Source: Allodiplogaster sudhausi
Taxonomy: Eukaryota; Nematoda; Chromadorea; Rhabditida; Diplogasteridae
Length of the DNA stretch: 64,000 nucleotides
Reading direction: 5' to 3'
Assembly (NCBI GenBank): GCA_945643635.1
Contig: CALZFC010000030.1
Coordinates: forward strand, 2,696,001-2,760,000
This document shows, piece by piece, positions 15,992 through 27,013 of the stretch; position 1 is the stretch's first letter; the number at the start of each line of letters is the position of its first letter. The notes under the pieces were generated by a model. The model was not told the DNA's origin. It ran no database searches and was given only the letters and a program-made list of their open reading frames with translations. The translations under genes were made by a program, and so were the position numbers.

Positions 15992-16612
15992 ATGGTTCGC
16001 GTTCTGCTTTCATTTGCCATTACTACAATCATGATTGCCGCAACACAGGCACAAGGTGTGGATATTTCTTTGTTTGCATTAATTTCCTTTAATTAACCTT
16101 CATACTAGTTATTATTTATTATTCTAAAAATTCAATATATGTATATATGTATATAAAAAATTTACAACAAAATATTTTACATTTTCTTACTGCTTTCAGA
16201 ATGCCCATGGAAGGACGTGGACGGCGTGGCAAAGCCCTTGGACGAGCTAATTGCCCTGCATAAGATGAGAACGTTCAATAAGGGTGTAACATGGTGTCAA
16301 TTCTCTTCGCAAAGACTCATGGTATGCAGAGATTTTTTCTGATTAAATTTCTTCTTTGTTGCTTTTATTTTTCTTTAATTTTTAGTAATTAAAATGAATA
16401 TATTTTTTATTTAAAATATAAAAAAGTAAATACAACTTAACGGAACCCAATTTCAGTACAAGCCCGACGATGGCAGTGAGATTATTCCGTTGTATTGGAT
16501 CAAGTGTGAAGCTGGAGAAGTGTACTCAGTGGATACGAAGATGGGCACCGGCCCGCGCATTATGCCTCCGGGACGATTTGACGGATGCAGACTGCTTGAG
16601 AAGAAAGGTTGA
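15992..16612 (+). CDS. Type-B small secreted cysteine protein (complete)
   Basis: Three exons (15992-16055, 16200-16321, 16457-16612) give 113 residues. The ATG is two bases after a CTATAG acceptor. Exon 1 encodes a signal peptide. Exon 2 starts ECPWKDVDGVAKPLDEL and contains WCQF. Exon 3 starts YKPDDGSEIIPLYWIKCE and ends MPPGRFDGCRLLEKKG before TGA. I do not recognise the family. Conserved elements shared with 19768-20773 are the WxDVDGV block, HKMR, the tryptophan-cysteine pair, KPDDGSE-IPLYWI and the C-terminal PPGRFDGCR. The stop is followed at once by a GA tract. The predicted fate is secretion; the role is unknown. Confidence 0.8.
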
Positions 16613-16802
16613 GTGAGAGAGAGAGGGAGAGAGAAATAGAGGGAGAAAGAGAGAGAGAGAATGGGAGGGCGAGAGAAATAGGGGGAGAAAGAGAGAGAGA
16701 AAGAGAGGAGAGAGAAATAGAGGGAGCAAGAAAGAGAACGGAGAAGGAGAAAGAGAGAAAGAGAATGAGCGGTTAGGTAAGAAAGAGAAAAAGAGTGAGA
16801 GA
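16613..16802. repeat. GA-rich polypurine tract downstream of type-B unit 2
   Basis: It begins at the type-B stop codon and is homologous in position to the tracts at 10946 and 19060. Confidence 0.9.
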
Positions 16803-16985
16803 ATGACTGTCACATTTTGATGATTCTAATAAATTCGGCGAGTAACGAAGCATTTCTTTAAAGTCTGTCAAAAGCCCGCTTCCCAAAAATGTTATTGTCC
16901 TTAACAATGGCATCATGACCAAGACAAGCATCCTCATACATATGCTCAATATGCATACAAAAAGCGTAGCTGCTTCAATTTATAG

Positions 16986-17385
16986 CGGAAATCTGTACGC
17001 CATCCCGGCAGGCACTGTCTATCCAGATGGCAAAATTATCGAGCCGATATCAAACGACAAGGTTCATACATACATACATATAAGGCAGTGTCAATTAAAA
17101 AAAAATTTTTTTTTTCTAAAATTTTCGCTTAAGCTGTTTTATTATGCACTACGTAGTATTGAAACAACAACACATACATATACATTTATCTTTGAATTGT
17201 TAATATTAATTGTTCAGAAAACGATTATGTATATTTTACGATTATCAACGAAATCTGTTGAGATCATTTCATGTCGACCGAACTTTGTGATAGGCATTCT
17301 TCTAAATGGAGCGGCAATGCCTGAAAAGGTTTAGAATGTTTTCCCATCTTTCTGATTGCAAGACAAAGAGTAATAGTGAAAACTG

Positions 17386-17426
<41 letters not shown>

Positions 17427-17689
17427 AGATAATGGGAGTACATACTACATACGCTAATCATAAGAACAAAGAAATAAAAATAAACCTAATAATGTTTCAG
17501 CTACCCGCGAACTGGATGCTAAGTTGCATTGATGGTAAATGGCACTCCACCGTGGACCCCGCGGTTCCCGGCACGATTTACAGTAACCAAGGCGTGCAAC
17601 TCGGATGCGTCGGTTGGCGAAAAGCAATCAATAATACAATCAATATATTCAATTTAAATATGGCATTCAAACTTAAATGGAACAATTAA
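16986..17689 (+). pseudogene. Type-A module, degenerate (frame break and lost stop)
   Basis: Exons 16986-17061, 17263-17328 and 17501-17689 match the type-A module at 12967-13903. In the first exon the reading frame set by the acceptor reaches a cysteine codon (EICT) but then loses alignment, while the downstream part (AIPAGTVYPDGKIIEP) aligns only in another frame, so a small indel is likely. Exon 2 reads IISCRPNFVIGILLNGAAMPEK in part. In exon 3 the usual terminal QLGCV is not followed by a stop; the frame runs 25 codons further into AT-rich, lysine- and asparagine-rich sequence. No signal exon is seen. It could still be transcribed. Confidence 0.6.
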
Positions 17690-17695
17690 ATTAAG

Positions 17696-18249
17696 ATAAT
17701 GCCACCGCACCTGGAAGTTGTCCGGCACTCAAATACATCGAGCCAGGCACTAAGCCGTATGGCGGCGTAGTCGCGCCCATTGAAACCGACAAGGTGAGTA
17801 ACTAATTGTTGCTAATGGCAAGTAATTAATTCATTGGATTATCAAGAAAAAAATACGTCAGTTTATCCATTTAGATTAGAACAGAAACGTATAAGTTTTC
17901 TTTCAATGTCTAAATATAAACGTGTTTACATATACCGTGCGCTGTCCTGGAAATTCTGTGCTAGGCATCCTTCAAAACAATGCGCAAACGCCCAATAAGG
18001 TAAGTCTTGTTTTTTTGCATTCCTCCTTGTTCCGATCACTTGAAGGCAAAGAGACAGAGAGAGAAACAGAGAAAAAGAGATAAAAATATGGCGGTTTTCT
18101 GTACAACTTATAAATGTAGTAACTTTTTTAAGCTAAACAAGGCTGCGTATCTTGAATGCAATGAACAAGTATGGCGGGCCACAGTCGACCCGAAACGTCT
18201 CGGGATTCCCCACCGGCCTGAGGAGATTCAAGTCGGCTGCATTATGTAG
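17696..18249 (+). pseudogene. Type-A module lacking a splice acceptor
   Basis: Exons 17696-17793 (SCPALKYIEPGTKPYGGVV), about 17932-18000 (VRCPGNSVLGILQNNAQ) and 18133-18249 (LECNEQVW, ending VGCIM and a stop) reproduce the type-A pattern. Just before the middle exon the expected AG is absent: the bases are ACATAT where the paralogs have TTTAG or TTGAG, and every upstream AG brings a stop or the wrong phase. So either the exon uses a non-canonical acceptor or the module is dead. No signal exon is found. The first exon overlaps the end of the previous module's extended frame by a few bases of spacing. Confidence 0.6.
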
Positions 18250-18921
18250 AGCATTTGAGAGAGCTCTTGGGGAGCTTTGATTTTGTTACCTTTTACAGAT
18301 TACTTATATTTGTATCTTGCCATTTTAATTTTAAATATATGTACATATTTACATCTTACATACTCGTCGTATAAAGGATAAATTCTTTTTTATATTTAAT
18401 TCTTTGTTTTTATAATATGTACAAGTATCTCTCATTTTTTCGTCTTCATGTCATTTCATACTAGATGGAAGATCTGAAGAAATCTTTTTCAGTTCTATTA
18501 AAATGGTGTGAAATGTACATTTAGTATACATTTCACAATATCTAATAAACACTTTTTCTCTTGGTTGCGTGCAAATGTACAAGTATAACTCTCAATTGGC
18601 AATTCTCATAAGATTACTTTATAATTGTGTAAGTTAAAAAAAATTTGGAGTGCGCACCTTGATTGAAGATAAGACGAAGATTGAAAGGCGTTGGAGTGGC
18701 TTGGAAAGATACTGAAATGATCTGAAATAGATGCTTATGTATATAGAGAGGAAGTTGACTAGGTGGGCGCATCTATTGCAAATGAAAGTAACTTCTGCTG
18801 TAAGGGAGAAAGAGAGAATCTCCACGGGGAGAAGGAGAGAGAACTAAATGGTTCATCACAATAGTGCGGCCTCGTAATACTATCTGCGATGCCTCATGCC
18901 CTGCCCAATCGTTTATTTCAG
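18250..18921. other. Gene-free stretch within the cluster
   Basis: No exon seen apart from the orphan that follows. Bases 18449-18523 repeat 14149-14232 from downstream of the earlier type-A module. Confidence 0.5.
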
Positions 18922-19218
18922 TACAAGCCCGACGATGACAGTGAGATTATTCCGATGTTCTGTATAAAGTGCGAAGATGGAGGACTGGACGGAGTCGATC
19001 TGAAGATGGGCAGCGGAATGCGGGTTATGCCACCGGGACGATTTGATGGATGCAGACTCCGAGAGAGAGAGAGAGAGAGTGAGAGAGAGAGCGAGAGAGA
19101 GAGAGAAGAAAGACAAAGTGTGAGAGAGAGGGAGAAGGAGAAAGAGAGAAAGAGAAGGAGCGAGAGAGAAAGATTAGTAAAAGTGAGAAGGAGAAAGAGA
19201 GAAGGAGAGGGGAACTAA
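18922..19218 (+). pseudogene. Orphan type-B last exon running into a GA repeat
   Basis: The exon begins after TTTATTTCAG with YKPDDDSEIIPMF and reaches MPPGRFDGCRL, like the type-B last exon at 16457. Instead of ending, the frame continues into the GA tract and would encode about 50 residues rich in Arg-Glu before a stop at 19216-19218. No type-B middle exon or signal exon lies upstream before 18250. I read it as a duplicated fragment that lost its stop. Confidence 0.6.
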
Positions 19219-19360
19219 ATAAAGAAGAGGAGAAAGAGAGAAATAGAAGGAGAAAGAAGGAGAGAGAACTAGAGAAAGAGGAGGAAAAGAGAGAAAGAGA
19301 GGGAGCGAGAGAGAAAGAGAAGAAAAAAAAAGAGAAAGAGAAGGAGAGAGAGAATGACCG
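19060..19360. repeat. GA-rich polypurine tract downstream of type-B unit 3
   Basis: Same relative position as the tracts at 10946 and 16613; the following 200 bp (from CGTCACATTTTGATGATTC) are homologous to 11260-11460 and 16806-17000. Confidence 0.9.
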
Positions 19361-19767
19361 TCACATTTTGATGATTCTATTAAAGTCGGCAAGCTACGAC
19401 GCATTCCTTTAAAGCATCAAACGCCTGCATCCCTAAAACGATAATGTCCTTACCAATGGCACTATCACCAAGACAAGCATGAACCGTCTCCTCATTTATA
19501 TGCTCAATATGCATTCAAAAAACATAGCTACTTAATGTTTACACTTTTATATAAGATTATAACTCTTTGTAAAACAATTATTATTAAGCATGTATTTTTT
19601 TTACATATTATTAAATATTGAAATAATTCTGATCGCACTTCCCGATCACTACGAATAATTATTTTCTTCGAATGACCAGCACACTTGCCATGCGACGTTC
19701 TTTTTGTAATATGTTCAGCACGATTGCTTATAATGAAATATGATTTGCTTGTTTTAATATTCTAGAA

Positions 19768-20085
19768 ATGCTTCGCCATCTCATTCCGCTGGCAATTCTC
19801 ACAGGCGTCGCGGCAGAAAAGGCGCAAGGTTGGAGTCAAGTATTAAAAGTTACAGATATGAAGTGCATACATATGTAAATAATTGATGCTATTTTATACC
19901 TCCAAAAATGATGGAAGTAAATAGTAGATGAATACATTCTTATTAAAGGTATGTGAGATTTCAAAGCGATCACGCGAAAAAATTATGTGCGATTTCAAAT
20001 TAGCGCTGCCCTTCGCACTCTCATTCGTGTGCCCCATTTCCACGCAGCGGGTTTCTGCAACTTGCGAAATAGCACACGCGAGATG

Positions 20086-20117
<32 letters not shown>

Positions 20118-20773
20118 TAGAGAGAGTACTCCAAGGGCAGACACGGCAATTCGTAAGTGCATTAAATACATAGATTTCGGTGAGCGCTCTCCTTTAATAT
20201 GGCGCAAATGTCTTAGACGCAATCATGTTTTATTTGCAAGGAAGACTAATTGACCAAATACTTAATCAATGTGTATTTCCATTGGTCTCCACCATAATTC
20301 CCCTTTAAAAACTACTAGAATGCTCTTGGAATGACGTCGACGGAGTGCAGAAGCCTCTTGCAGACTTAATTGCCAAGCACAAGATGAGAAAGTACCCTCC
20401 TGGTCCGATTTGGTGTCCGACGTCGGAGAAATTAATGGTAAATCTTTTTTTCTAGAATGCTTATTTTTATTACATATTTTCAACGAAATTAAAACCTAAA
20501 AATGTGTTAAAATAATACCTGTATAATATAGCGAATTATAAAATAAAATAGACAAGAAATTTGCATATATAGTATAGTTAGAGAGAGATAAAATGAAATA
20601 AATAAGAATTAATTATGAATAAATTTCAGTGCAAGCCCGACGATGGCAGCGAGCTCATTCCCTTGTACTGGATCCCATGCAAGAATGGCCAAGTGCTTGC
20701 CGTGGACACGAAGGCGAACACTGGGCCGAGGACAATGCCGCCCGGACGATTTGATGGATGCAGAAAACTGTAG
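19768..20773 (+). CDS. Type-B small secreted cysteine protein (second complete copy)
   Basis: Exons 19768-19828, 20319-20437 and 20630-20773 join in frame into 107 residues. The ATG is two bases after an ATTCTAG acceptor. The signal exon (MLRHLIPLAILTGVAAEKAQ) is closer to the type-A signal exon at 11727 than to the type-B one at 15992. The mature part has ECSWNDVDGVQKPL, HKMRKYPPGP, WCPTS, CKPDDGSELIPLYWI, PCKNG and RFDGCRKL before the stop. The first position of exon 3 is Cys where the other copies have Tyr, giving an extra cysteine. Its first intron contains a dispersed repeat and a GA tract. Function unknown. Confidence 0.8.
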
Positions 20774-21516
20774 GAGAGTGCAGCAAGAACGACTGCAAGA
20801 AAATTAATGACTTACTTATTCAAACTAATGTCATAAGTAAATATAAACATATGCATACGTTATAACGACTGCGAAGGGTGCATAATTATGGGGAAAATTT
20901 GATGACTGATGCAGAATTCATTTTTTACAAAATTAATACGATTCGATCGATCAATACAGATCGCAAAAGGGAAAGGGAAGGAGGAGAAAAAGAGAGGGTG
21001 AATGAAATGAATCGCCATCGAGTTCCTTGTTTCGTCATAGTCAGGTGTATAAAAAAAACCGTTAAAACACAGCAAGCCACTGGCGAAGCGGTTTGCTGTG
21101 TTTCAATAGGTTTTTGTCAGGATTGTGAACGGATATTAATTGCTCATTATAATAATTTTCTGTGCAATGACTATGGTAAATGGTTTCAACGGTATTTCTT
21201 TTGTGTGGATACGTTGCAGAACAAGATGCTTACAAATGCTTGACATTTTAATTATTCAAATAAATTCCTTTCTATTTTTCAGATCTAACGACGCTCTTGA
21301 TTCTGTATGTCATGCGTTAAAACGGATGGAAATAGGCCGCAGCATCTTTTATTGTTGGATTGCTATGAAGGCGGACGATTCTTTGACGGGAACCGATGAA
21401 TGTCTTGAAGAGTCACCAGCAGCATCTCTCTCACTTCTTGGGCTCCTCAAAGAAAAACAAATAAAATAATAATAAGCGAATAATAAGAAATAGTCTATAT
21501 TCATACACAAAATATC
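20774..21516. other. Interval between the A/B cluster and the kinase
   Basis: Apart from the possible exon at 21283-21469 there is a short hairpin at about 21065-21101 (AACACAGCAA paired with TTGCTGTGTT, small loop). No other support for genes. Confidence 0.4.
21283..21469 (+). CDS. Possible last exon of a small cysteine-containing protein
   Basis: After a strong TTTTTCAG acceptor the frame reads SNDALDSVCHALKRMEIG, contains three cysteines and ends LLKEKQIK before TAA. Codon use and a clean end look coding, but I could not find a phase-compatible upstream exon; an open stretch at about 21111-21174 with several cysteines has the wrong phase to join directly. Function unknown; a chance open frame is possible. 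Confidence 0.3.
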
Positions 21517-24500
21517 TCATTGTTCAAGTGAATAACTTAATAAAGAAATCACCTGCGACGAGCAGACGCTCTTTTCCTTCTTTCTGCAATTAAAAGTACA
21601 TAAGTCATATTTTAATATAACGTATTAAATATTTTTTCACTCTTCATAATATACATATATTTCTTCTCGAATCAAAAAATGATATATTTTCTCAATTCTC
21701 AGTGTAAATAATGCAACAAAAATGTAGGCTTGCACCATTGACCGCATTGTATTTCTCACCTTTTCGGCTTTGGCTTGGTCAGATCCTTGCCCACCCACTC
21801 TTTGGGCGCAGCGTGAAGGTCAATCTATGACGAACAAAAAGGATTAACTTAGAAAAGAAGGCATTAATTTATGATTTTTGCTAAAAAAAATGCGTTACAA
21901 GTTTTAAGTTACGAGAAAAATTAGCATTCCTACGTTGTTCCTGAGCGCGCTGTCCAGAAGGCACTGGCGGATGAAGGCGTAGTCGGGGTCGTGCGTGTAC
22001 TGTAGATTAAGATTAGTTATTGCGCAGCAGTTTTTTTTATCTACTATTAATAAATATCTCTTTCTTTTCTCCCGGTTTCTTTGGCCTACCGTTTGATATT
22101 TAATATAAAAAAAACTGGCCTCGAGCTTGCCAATGTACTCCGAGGCGCGGTTGAAATCCGACGGGACAAGCTCATCCTTCGCGTCTGAAAAAAAACATTT
22201 TCTGATATAATTGAAAATATCAATTCCTCTCCGCCCTAAAATTATACGTGAGATTTCACCATTCGCACTCACATTCGCGCGTGCGATTTTCACGCATCCA
22301 CTTCGAATGCGAAATAGCACGCGAGATTGAGAGAGTGCTCCTGCTCTCAGTTCGTGGGCAGACGCGGCCATTCGAGCATGCATTTTCATATTTTTTTTTT
22401 AGATTTTGAAAAAAAAAACATTTACGTCAACAAGCCACATAAAAATTTATCGTTGACTAAAGGAATTAAAGTATGTAATTTCGCTGACGTTCGCCTTGGA
22501 AGTACTTCTCTTTCTCCGCGAGCACTGCCTTTAACAGTTCATCAGTTTTCATCTTTCCTTTTTCTTTTTCCAAAGGGGCCCACGTCAGGTTCTTGGTGGA
22601 AAACAGCTGCAAACAATTCAATTTTGTCGTTTGCCTGTAGTGAACTTGGCCTGTAGGGTCCAAGCGGATTTGATCCCGCGAGCACTAGCTCCCGAGTCTG
22701 AGACGCCATCCAATGAGCCATGACGGCTGTGGGATGAGATGCCCTTGCGGTTCCTAACCTCAAGGATCATGTAGACCCAGCTCTCGAGGTCGTCCTGGCG
22801 TCCCTGCTCATCCCCGCGATGCGCGGCGCGTGAACAGAAGCGCATGGTCGCCATGAATGGAATATTCCGCCGCTTCGGCCTTAAAGGAGGAGGGAAATCG
22901 ACGATGAATAATTAATGCTGGTTCAAATTGAAGCGTTTGCACTCTCATTATCGCGAGCGATTTCGCAAGACGCACAAACCCGCTGAGTGTCAAAAAGTAC
23001 CCACGAATGAGTAGGCGACAGACGGCGGCAATTTGAAATCTCACATACCTCTTTATAGAGGAAAATATTCTCCATAGATATACTTTTTAAGTCCAGTTCT
23101 TTAAGAATCTCCCGCCTCCTCTGACCTCAGTTCCCGCCATTAATTTTTGAATCTCCCGCCTCCTCTGACCTCAGTTCCCAGCATTAATATTGAATCTCCC
23201 GCCTCCTCTGACCTCAGTTCCCACCATTAATTTTTGAATCTCCCATCTCCTCTGACCTTTGTTCTCACCATTAATTTTTGAATCTCCCGCCTATTCTGAC
23301 CTCAATTCCCACCATTAATTTTTGAATCTCCCACCTCCTCCGACCTCAGTTCCCACCATTAATTTTTGAATCTCCCGCCTCCTCTGACCTCAGTTCCCGC
23401 CAATTCTTTTTGAATCTCCCGCCTCCTCTGACCTCAGTTCCCACCATTAATTTTTGAATCTCCTGCCTCCTCTGACCTCAGTTCTCACCATTAATTTTTG
23501 AATCTCCCGCCTCCTCTGACCTCAGTTCCCGCCAATTCTTTTTGAATCTCCCGCCTCCTCTGACCTCAGTTCCCGCCAATTCTTTTTGAATCTCCCGCCT
23601 CCTCTGACCTCAGTTCCCTCCAATTCTTTTTGAATCTCCCGCCTCCTCTGACCTCAGTTCCCGCCAATTCTTTTTGAATCTCCCGCCTCCTCTGACCTCA
23701 GTTCCCTCCAATTCTTTTTGAATCTCCCGCCCCCTCTGACCTCAGTTCCCTCCAATTCTTTTTGAATCTCCCGCCTCCTCTTACCTCAGTTCCCTCCAAT
23801 TCTTTTTGAATCTCCCGCCTCCTCTGACCTCAGTTCCCTCCAATTCTTTTTGAATCTCCCGCCTCCTCTGACCTCAGCTTCCCGTCCTCGTCGAGGTAGC
23901 GGCGCGCGATGCCAAAGTCGAGCATGAAGATGATGCCTTGGCGGGGCGGCAGGCCGATCGCGAAGTTGGCGGGCTTCAGGTCACTGGAAATTTTATAAAT
24001 TATTAGATTTCTAGATTTCGAAAAAAAATGCCTTGCCGATGAATGAAGCCGATTGCGTGCAAGTCGCGCACGGCGTCGAGGGTCTGTACGGCGATGTGAA
24101 GCACCGTTTCGGGCCTGCAATTCAGTCATTCTCATGATATCAGAGATAGAGAGACTGAGACAGAGAGAGAGACAGAGAGAAAAGGAGAGAGAGAAACAGG
24201 CATACAGACAGAGAGAAGCACTACGGTGACGTAAATAAGGTATAAATATAAGCACCGTTTCGGGCCTGCGTTTCATTCATGTAATATCAAGCATTTTGTT
24301 GTTTTAAATAGAGGATAGATCGTCGATTTTTTGTGTGTGCTTCGACAGCAATAATGATGCGAATCGTCATTAAAAATGACGATTCACATAATTTTATCCG
24401 TAATCGCCCTCTTTTTATATGTGCGCTGGTTAGTAGTCAAGCCAGGCTAACAGGAACTCGCCGAAGAAGTTCATTCGCAATTCCTGGATGGAGACTCCGA

Positions 24501-25727
24501 CCAATTCCATGACGATGAACTTGAATTTATCGTTTCTGCCTATAATTAATATTATATACCTTTTTACAAATATTTTTTGTTTTGTTTTTAGCGCCTTTAT
24601 TCTTCTTTTCCAGGAGAATTAGAGAGAGCACACCATGGTCAATGTAGGCGACGAAGTGCTTCTTTTCCTTCGGGTCCGTGATCTCCTGGCATCTCTGGAG
24701 AATTATGCGCTCCATCTACAAAACTATTTCTTACTTCCTAATTTTTTTTGTAAGGTAAAGTTTTATCCCTTTCCATTAGAGCTTTCAGTCCTCAAAACTT
24801 TAAGCCGTTTATGGACTATTATGGACTTCTGTATATGTATCTCCGCCCTTGCCTTGAGCCGGTCCAGTCTCTTTTCAAGCCCTAGCGCCTCGGTCTTAAG
24901 CGCGAACGGCCCAATTCCGCTCTGCCCGTTCACCTGAATCGAGATATTTTTGTTCTTGGATTAATCAAAATAGTTAGAAATTTCCTAATATATTTTCATG
25001 CCTGATTGATAATAAAATGTAACTTCACGAAGCACTAGGTTCGTGCATATTGTTATAATTATTCATAAAATACATATTTCATATGCAAATATTAACTTTC
25101 ATGCTAAAATATTAAAACGTTGAATGCAAATTTTAAGCACATAGAAAAAAGTGCATGTGTTTGCACTTAGTTCTTTCGAATTCTCAAGTTTTCAAGTACT
25201 TTACACTTTTGAATTCTCACGTATTTATGCAGAGTTTCCGCATTGGAATTCTCACGTATTCCTACCTTGTACACATCTCCAAATCCGCCAGAGCCGAGGA
25301 TCTCATTGATTGTGTAGCTTAAACAGGAACATTTTTCACCTTCAAAATATGTCTTTCATCCTTTGACCTGGTTGAAATTTTTTTGGAACATTTTGATTTT
25401 ATTATCGCTTTGAAAAAACTTTTATTTTGATAAATAATTTCAAAATTAATTAATTAATTTTCGAAATAGTAGTGCTTTCTTCTTCGGCTGCCAATTATCA
25501 TCGGGCCAAAGGCAGAATGAATTCTTAAGACGAACACGTCTTTTGCAGACGAAATCGTTTGGCCGCATCCCAGCTTCTCTCTTTTTTTCGGCTCCTGAAT
25601 AAGAGTTGTATTTTTAATAATTTTTTTTATTCTGTAATTAACTATTCATAGTTTTTAGATTGGTGTACATGGAGAGAAAAATATAAAAGAAACTTACCGC
25701 CGTGCTCTTCTTTTCCCGAGCTGCCAT
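21517..25727 (-). CDS. Casein kinase 1 / tau-tubulin-kinase-like protein kinase
   Basis: Fourteen exons, all phases consistent, give 351 residues. From the 5' end: 25698-25727, 25551-25594, 25266-25317, 24853-24933, 24634-24715, 24458-24539, 24037-24114, 23873-23983, 22759-22879, 22495-22606, 22120-22184, 21934-21999, 21760-21824, 21517-21583. The ATG is one base after a TTACAG acceptor. Visible kinase features are the glycine loop GSGGFGDV (33-40), the ALK lysine (55), FKFIVMELVG, HRDLKPAN (149-156, Asp151 catalytic) and LDFG (DFG 172-174). QDDLESWVYMILE and a PDY motif near the end are typical of the nematode-expanded TTBK/CK1 branch. The predicted activity is Ser/Thr phosphorylation; many nematode members act in the male germ line, which is family knowledge, not seen here. 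Four of its 13 introns seem to begin with GC (after exons 4, 7, 10 and 11). Intron 8 is packed with a minisatellite. Confidence 0.9.
23106..23877. repeat. 44-bp minisatellite copying the kinase exon-8 splice donor
   Basis: Seventeen full units of about 44 bp (consensus AATCTCCCGCCTCCTCTGAC, then CTCAGTTCCC and a T-rich end) run from 23106 to 23852. An eighteenth, partial unit continues to about 23877 and overlaps the end of kinase exon 8. Read on the minus strand each unit contains CTGAG followed by GTCAGAGG, which is exactly the real exon-8 end and its 5' splice site; unit 16 has the stronger GTAAGAGG. The array therefore looks like amplification of the exon-intron junction. Confidence 0.9.
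24241..24500. repeat. Segment duplicated at 27187-27447
   Basis: The segment starting TATAAGCACCGTTTCGGG and covering part of kinase intron 6 and exon 6 recurs about 2.9 kb downstream with few differences. The first bases also duplicate the start of kinase exon 7 at 24101-24114, indicating an earlier local duplication. Confidence 0.8.
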
Positions 25728-26765
25728 TCTGTAATTAAAGTATTGTTGTTGAAGCTACTTAAATTTAAACATATAGTAATCTAACCCATGAGCACAAAGG
25801 CTATAAGACCCCTTACGGACTATTTATTGGATAGCTCATTTCAATTCCTGTCACATGAGAGATTACTAACATTCACTGTCGAATTGCAGCGGACGAGCCG
25901 ACCACTCGGCGAGGGAGGTAATGAACTGAATGAGTTGAAAAATGAGGAAGGCTAAAGCAAGGCTCATTTGATTAATTCAAATTCTTGAAGAGACATACTA
26001 TAAAAGTGCACATATGCTTTAAAGCGCACTGAGAAAAATAACAAAAGCGCACATAAAAAGTATAAAAGTGCGATTTTTACAAGTGTTAATTTGCAAAAGA
26101 TTGTCTCTTTGCCCACTGATCTGGGTGTTTTTCCACACTTCTTCCCAGTCTCAATTCCACTCATAAAGAGCGAATACCTTTGTAGCAACACATTTTCTCC
26201 ATTGCATATGAAACCATATACACACATATCTTTATTCGAATTCATAATGCAAAGAATTTCAGGACGAAAATTCGATCAGTGAGAAGAAAAAATAAATATG
26301 AAGACAGTAAATGAACAAGAAGAAAGCAGGCAAATAGAAGATGTGATGTATCCGAATAAAGTTTGGAGGAATGTTGAAATGAAGCCTGATTCTTACTAAA
26401 CGAAAGGATAGCTGAAGAGGGACTGCTCATCTGGGAACTGTTTTTGATGACTATACAATGGAACAGAACACAAAATATATACATAAGCAGCATTTCTAAG
26501 CGAGGAGTTTCGTGTTCGACTTTCGACAGACTTGCCTGGAAAATTCTCCTGGAGAAATGGCTCCGCTCAAACTCTGTCTCCTCCCCGTCTTCTTGGTATT
26601 AAGCTTTCTTTGTTATCGTACTCATAATTGTTCTATTTCGAAATATTCTGAATCGAAAAAAAAAACCTGAAAAGCTGCAAGGAATTTCGACCGGCATGCC
26701 TTTCAAATATGTGGGTTGAAAGTTTACAAAGTTTAGCGTTTGAGCATATAGATACAGTACATGTT
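25728..26765. other. Intergenic stretch upstream of the kinase
   Basis: No supportable gene. A short hydrophobic start (MAPLKLCLLPVFL) at 26557-26595 followed by GTATTA resembles a signal exon, but no partner exons follow. Confidence 0.35.
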
Positions 26766-26970
26766 TTAGAGGTGTTTCCGGTAGAGCCTGAGAGTCTCAT
26801 GGCTGATTAGGAGGGCGAGCTCGGGTGCGATTCGAGAGGCCGGATCGTTGTTCGTAGGAGGAGAAGCGGCCGTGGAGTGAAATGGAAAGGCGGACGAGGA
26901 AGATGGCTCCTTCTCCATCACCTGCTCCGTGGCCGATTTGAATGCTGCCGCCGTGGTGCCGAGGCGACGG
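26766..26970 (-). CDS. Probable last exon of an unrecognised minus-strand gene
   Basis: The minus-strand frame after a CTTAG acceptor (26970) starts RRLGTTAAAFKSATEQVMEK, is GC-rich compared with its surroundings, passes through a serine/proline-rich segment and ends LLISHETLRLYRKHL before TAA at 26766-26768. It requires an upstream exon ending in phase 2; I did not find a convincing one between 26971 and 27988, which is occupied by duplicated segments. Function unknown. Confidence 0.45.
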
Positions 26971-27013
26971 CTAAGTTACACATCAATCTACCGACTTGCC
27001 AGGATATGGAAAT

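Noticed and set aside
23106..23877. Possible CRISPR array
   Set aside because: Units are contiguous 44-bp direct repeats without unique spacers, inside an intron of a eukaryotic gene; it is a minisatellite.
26557..26670. Signal-peptide-like first exon (MAPLKLCLLPVFL)
   Set aside because: No downstream exon in phase; kept only as a remark.
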